Assembly (NCBI GenBank): GCA_902465425.1
Contig: CABQNA010000107.1
Span: 1-5,672, forward strand
Source: an uncultured Collinsella sp.
GTDB lineage: Bacteria; Actinomycetota; Coriobacteriia; Coriobacteriales; Coriobacteriaceae
DNA length: 5,672 nucleotides
Reading direction: 5' to 3'
Part shown: positions 5,587-5,672 of the stretch, piece by piece
Position numbering within the stretch: the stretch's first letter is position 1
How the letters are laid out: the number at the start of each line of letters is the position of its first letter
Position numbers and translations under genes: made by a program
The notes under the pieces: model-generated
Database searches by the model: none
Told to the model about the DNA's origin: nothing
Seen by the model: only the letters and a program-made list of their open reading frames with translations

Positions 5587-5626
5587 AAAGGCAAGGCATA
5601 GACCTTCTGGTCATGCCTTGCCTTTT
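5587..5626. terminator. Long hairpin, probable two-way terminator
   Basis: Arms 5587-5599 and 5613-5625 are perfect 13-base reverse complements, and GACC (5601-5604) pairs with GGTC (5609-5612) after one bulged A, closed by the loop TTCT. Because the outer arms are AAAGG/CCTTT, the RNA from either strand ends in a U-rich run: TTTT at 5623-5626 on plus and CTTTCTC on minus. The most likely user is a minus-strand gene ending just beyond the right edge. No gene on the plus strand ends here. It could also be a mobile palindromic repeat. Confidence 0.65.
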
Positions 5627-5672
5627 GAATGACAAATTGTCGTCCTGGGCGGCGCGCAGCGTCGACTGGTTG
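5627..5672. other. Right-edge sequence without an assignable feature
   Basis: These bases are too few to assign. Some minus-strand frames run in open from the edge, so the end of a gene cannot be excluded, but nothing recognisable is encoded. Together with the hairpin and repeat tract they make up a gene-free stretch that extends back to the UPF0371 start. Confidence 0.3.

Noticed and set aside
5327..5672. Several overlapping open frames of roughly 75-100 codons or more on both strands at the right end
   Set aside because: They run across the tandem repeats, and some across the hairpin, have no ribosome binding sites, and give Cys/Leu/Arg- or Gln/Arg-rich peptides resembling no known family. 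The end of a minus-strand gene from outside cannot be strictly excluded.
1..5672. A dif site for XerD
   Set aside because: No 28-base sequence with two XerC/XerD-like arms around a 6-base centre was seen; dif is normally near the terminus and not beside xerD.

Overview
The window looks like a chromosomal segment of a GC-rich actinobacterium. It is most consistent with the Coriobacteriia, for example a Collinsella-like gut anaerobe. This rests on overall composition (roughly 60% GC by eye), the actinobacterial pairing of pyrG with a XerD-type recombinase gene, an intact UPF0371/DUF1846 protein, and paired sites resembling NrdR boxes. The genus is an inference; no rRNA or other decisive marker is present.

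All four recognisable genes lie on the minus strand, so transcription runs from high to low coordinates. From the right: about 470 bases without a gene (5204-5672) hold a strong two-way hairpin, three imperfect tandem copies of a 73-74 base unit, two overlapping inverted repeats and a perfect TATAAT hexamer in front of the next gene. Then comes a UPF0371/DUF1846 protein (3722-5203) closed by its own terminator; a small MarR-like winged-helix protein (3127-3465) with a near-ideal ribosome binding site and its own terminator; and a two-gene unit of pyrG, CTP synthase (1286-2947), followed two bases later by xerD, a tyrosine recombinase (342-1283), ending in a very long hairpin terminator (239-308). 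The left end (1-238) has no gene. It contains one near-perfect and one weaker NrdR-like box, suggesting that a ribonucleotide reductase gene, or another NrdR target, starts just beyond the left edge.

The themes are nucleotide supply and chromosome maintenance: CTP synthesis, resolution of chromosome dimers and, by inference, dNTP synthesis next door. The terminators imply at least three separate transcripts. I see no CRISPR array, insertion sequence, phage gene, tRNA or rRNA, and no convincing new multi-gene system. The most useful observations are the NrdR-like tandem boxes, the DnaA-box 9-mer inside a hairpin loop of the pyrG leader, the tandem repeat tract, and the conserved but functionally unassigned UPF0371 protein.
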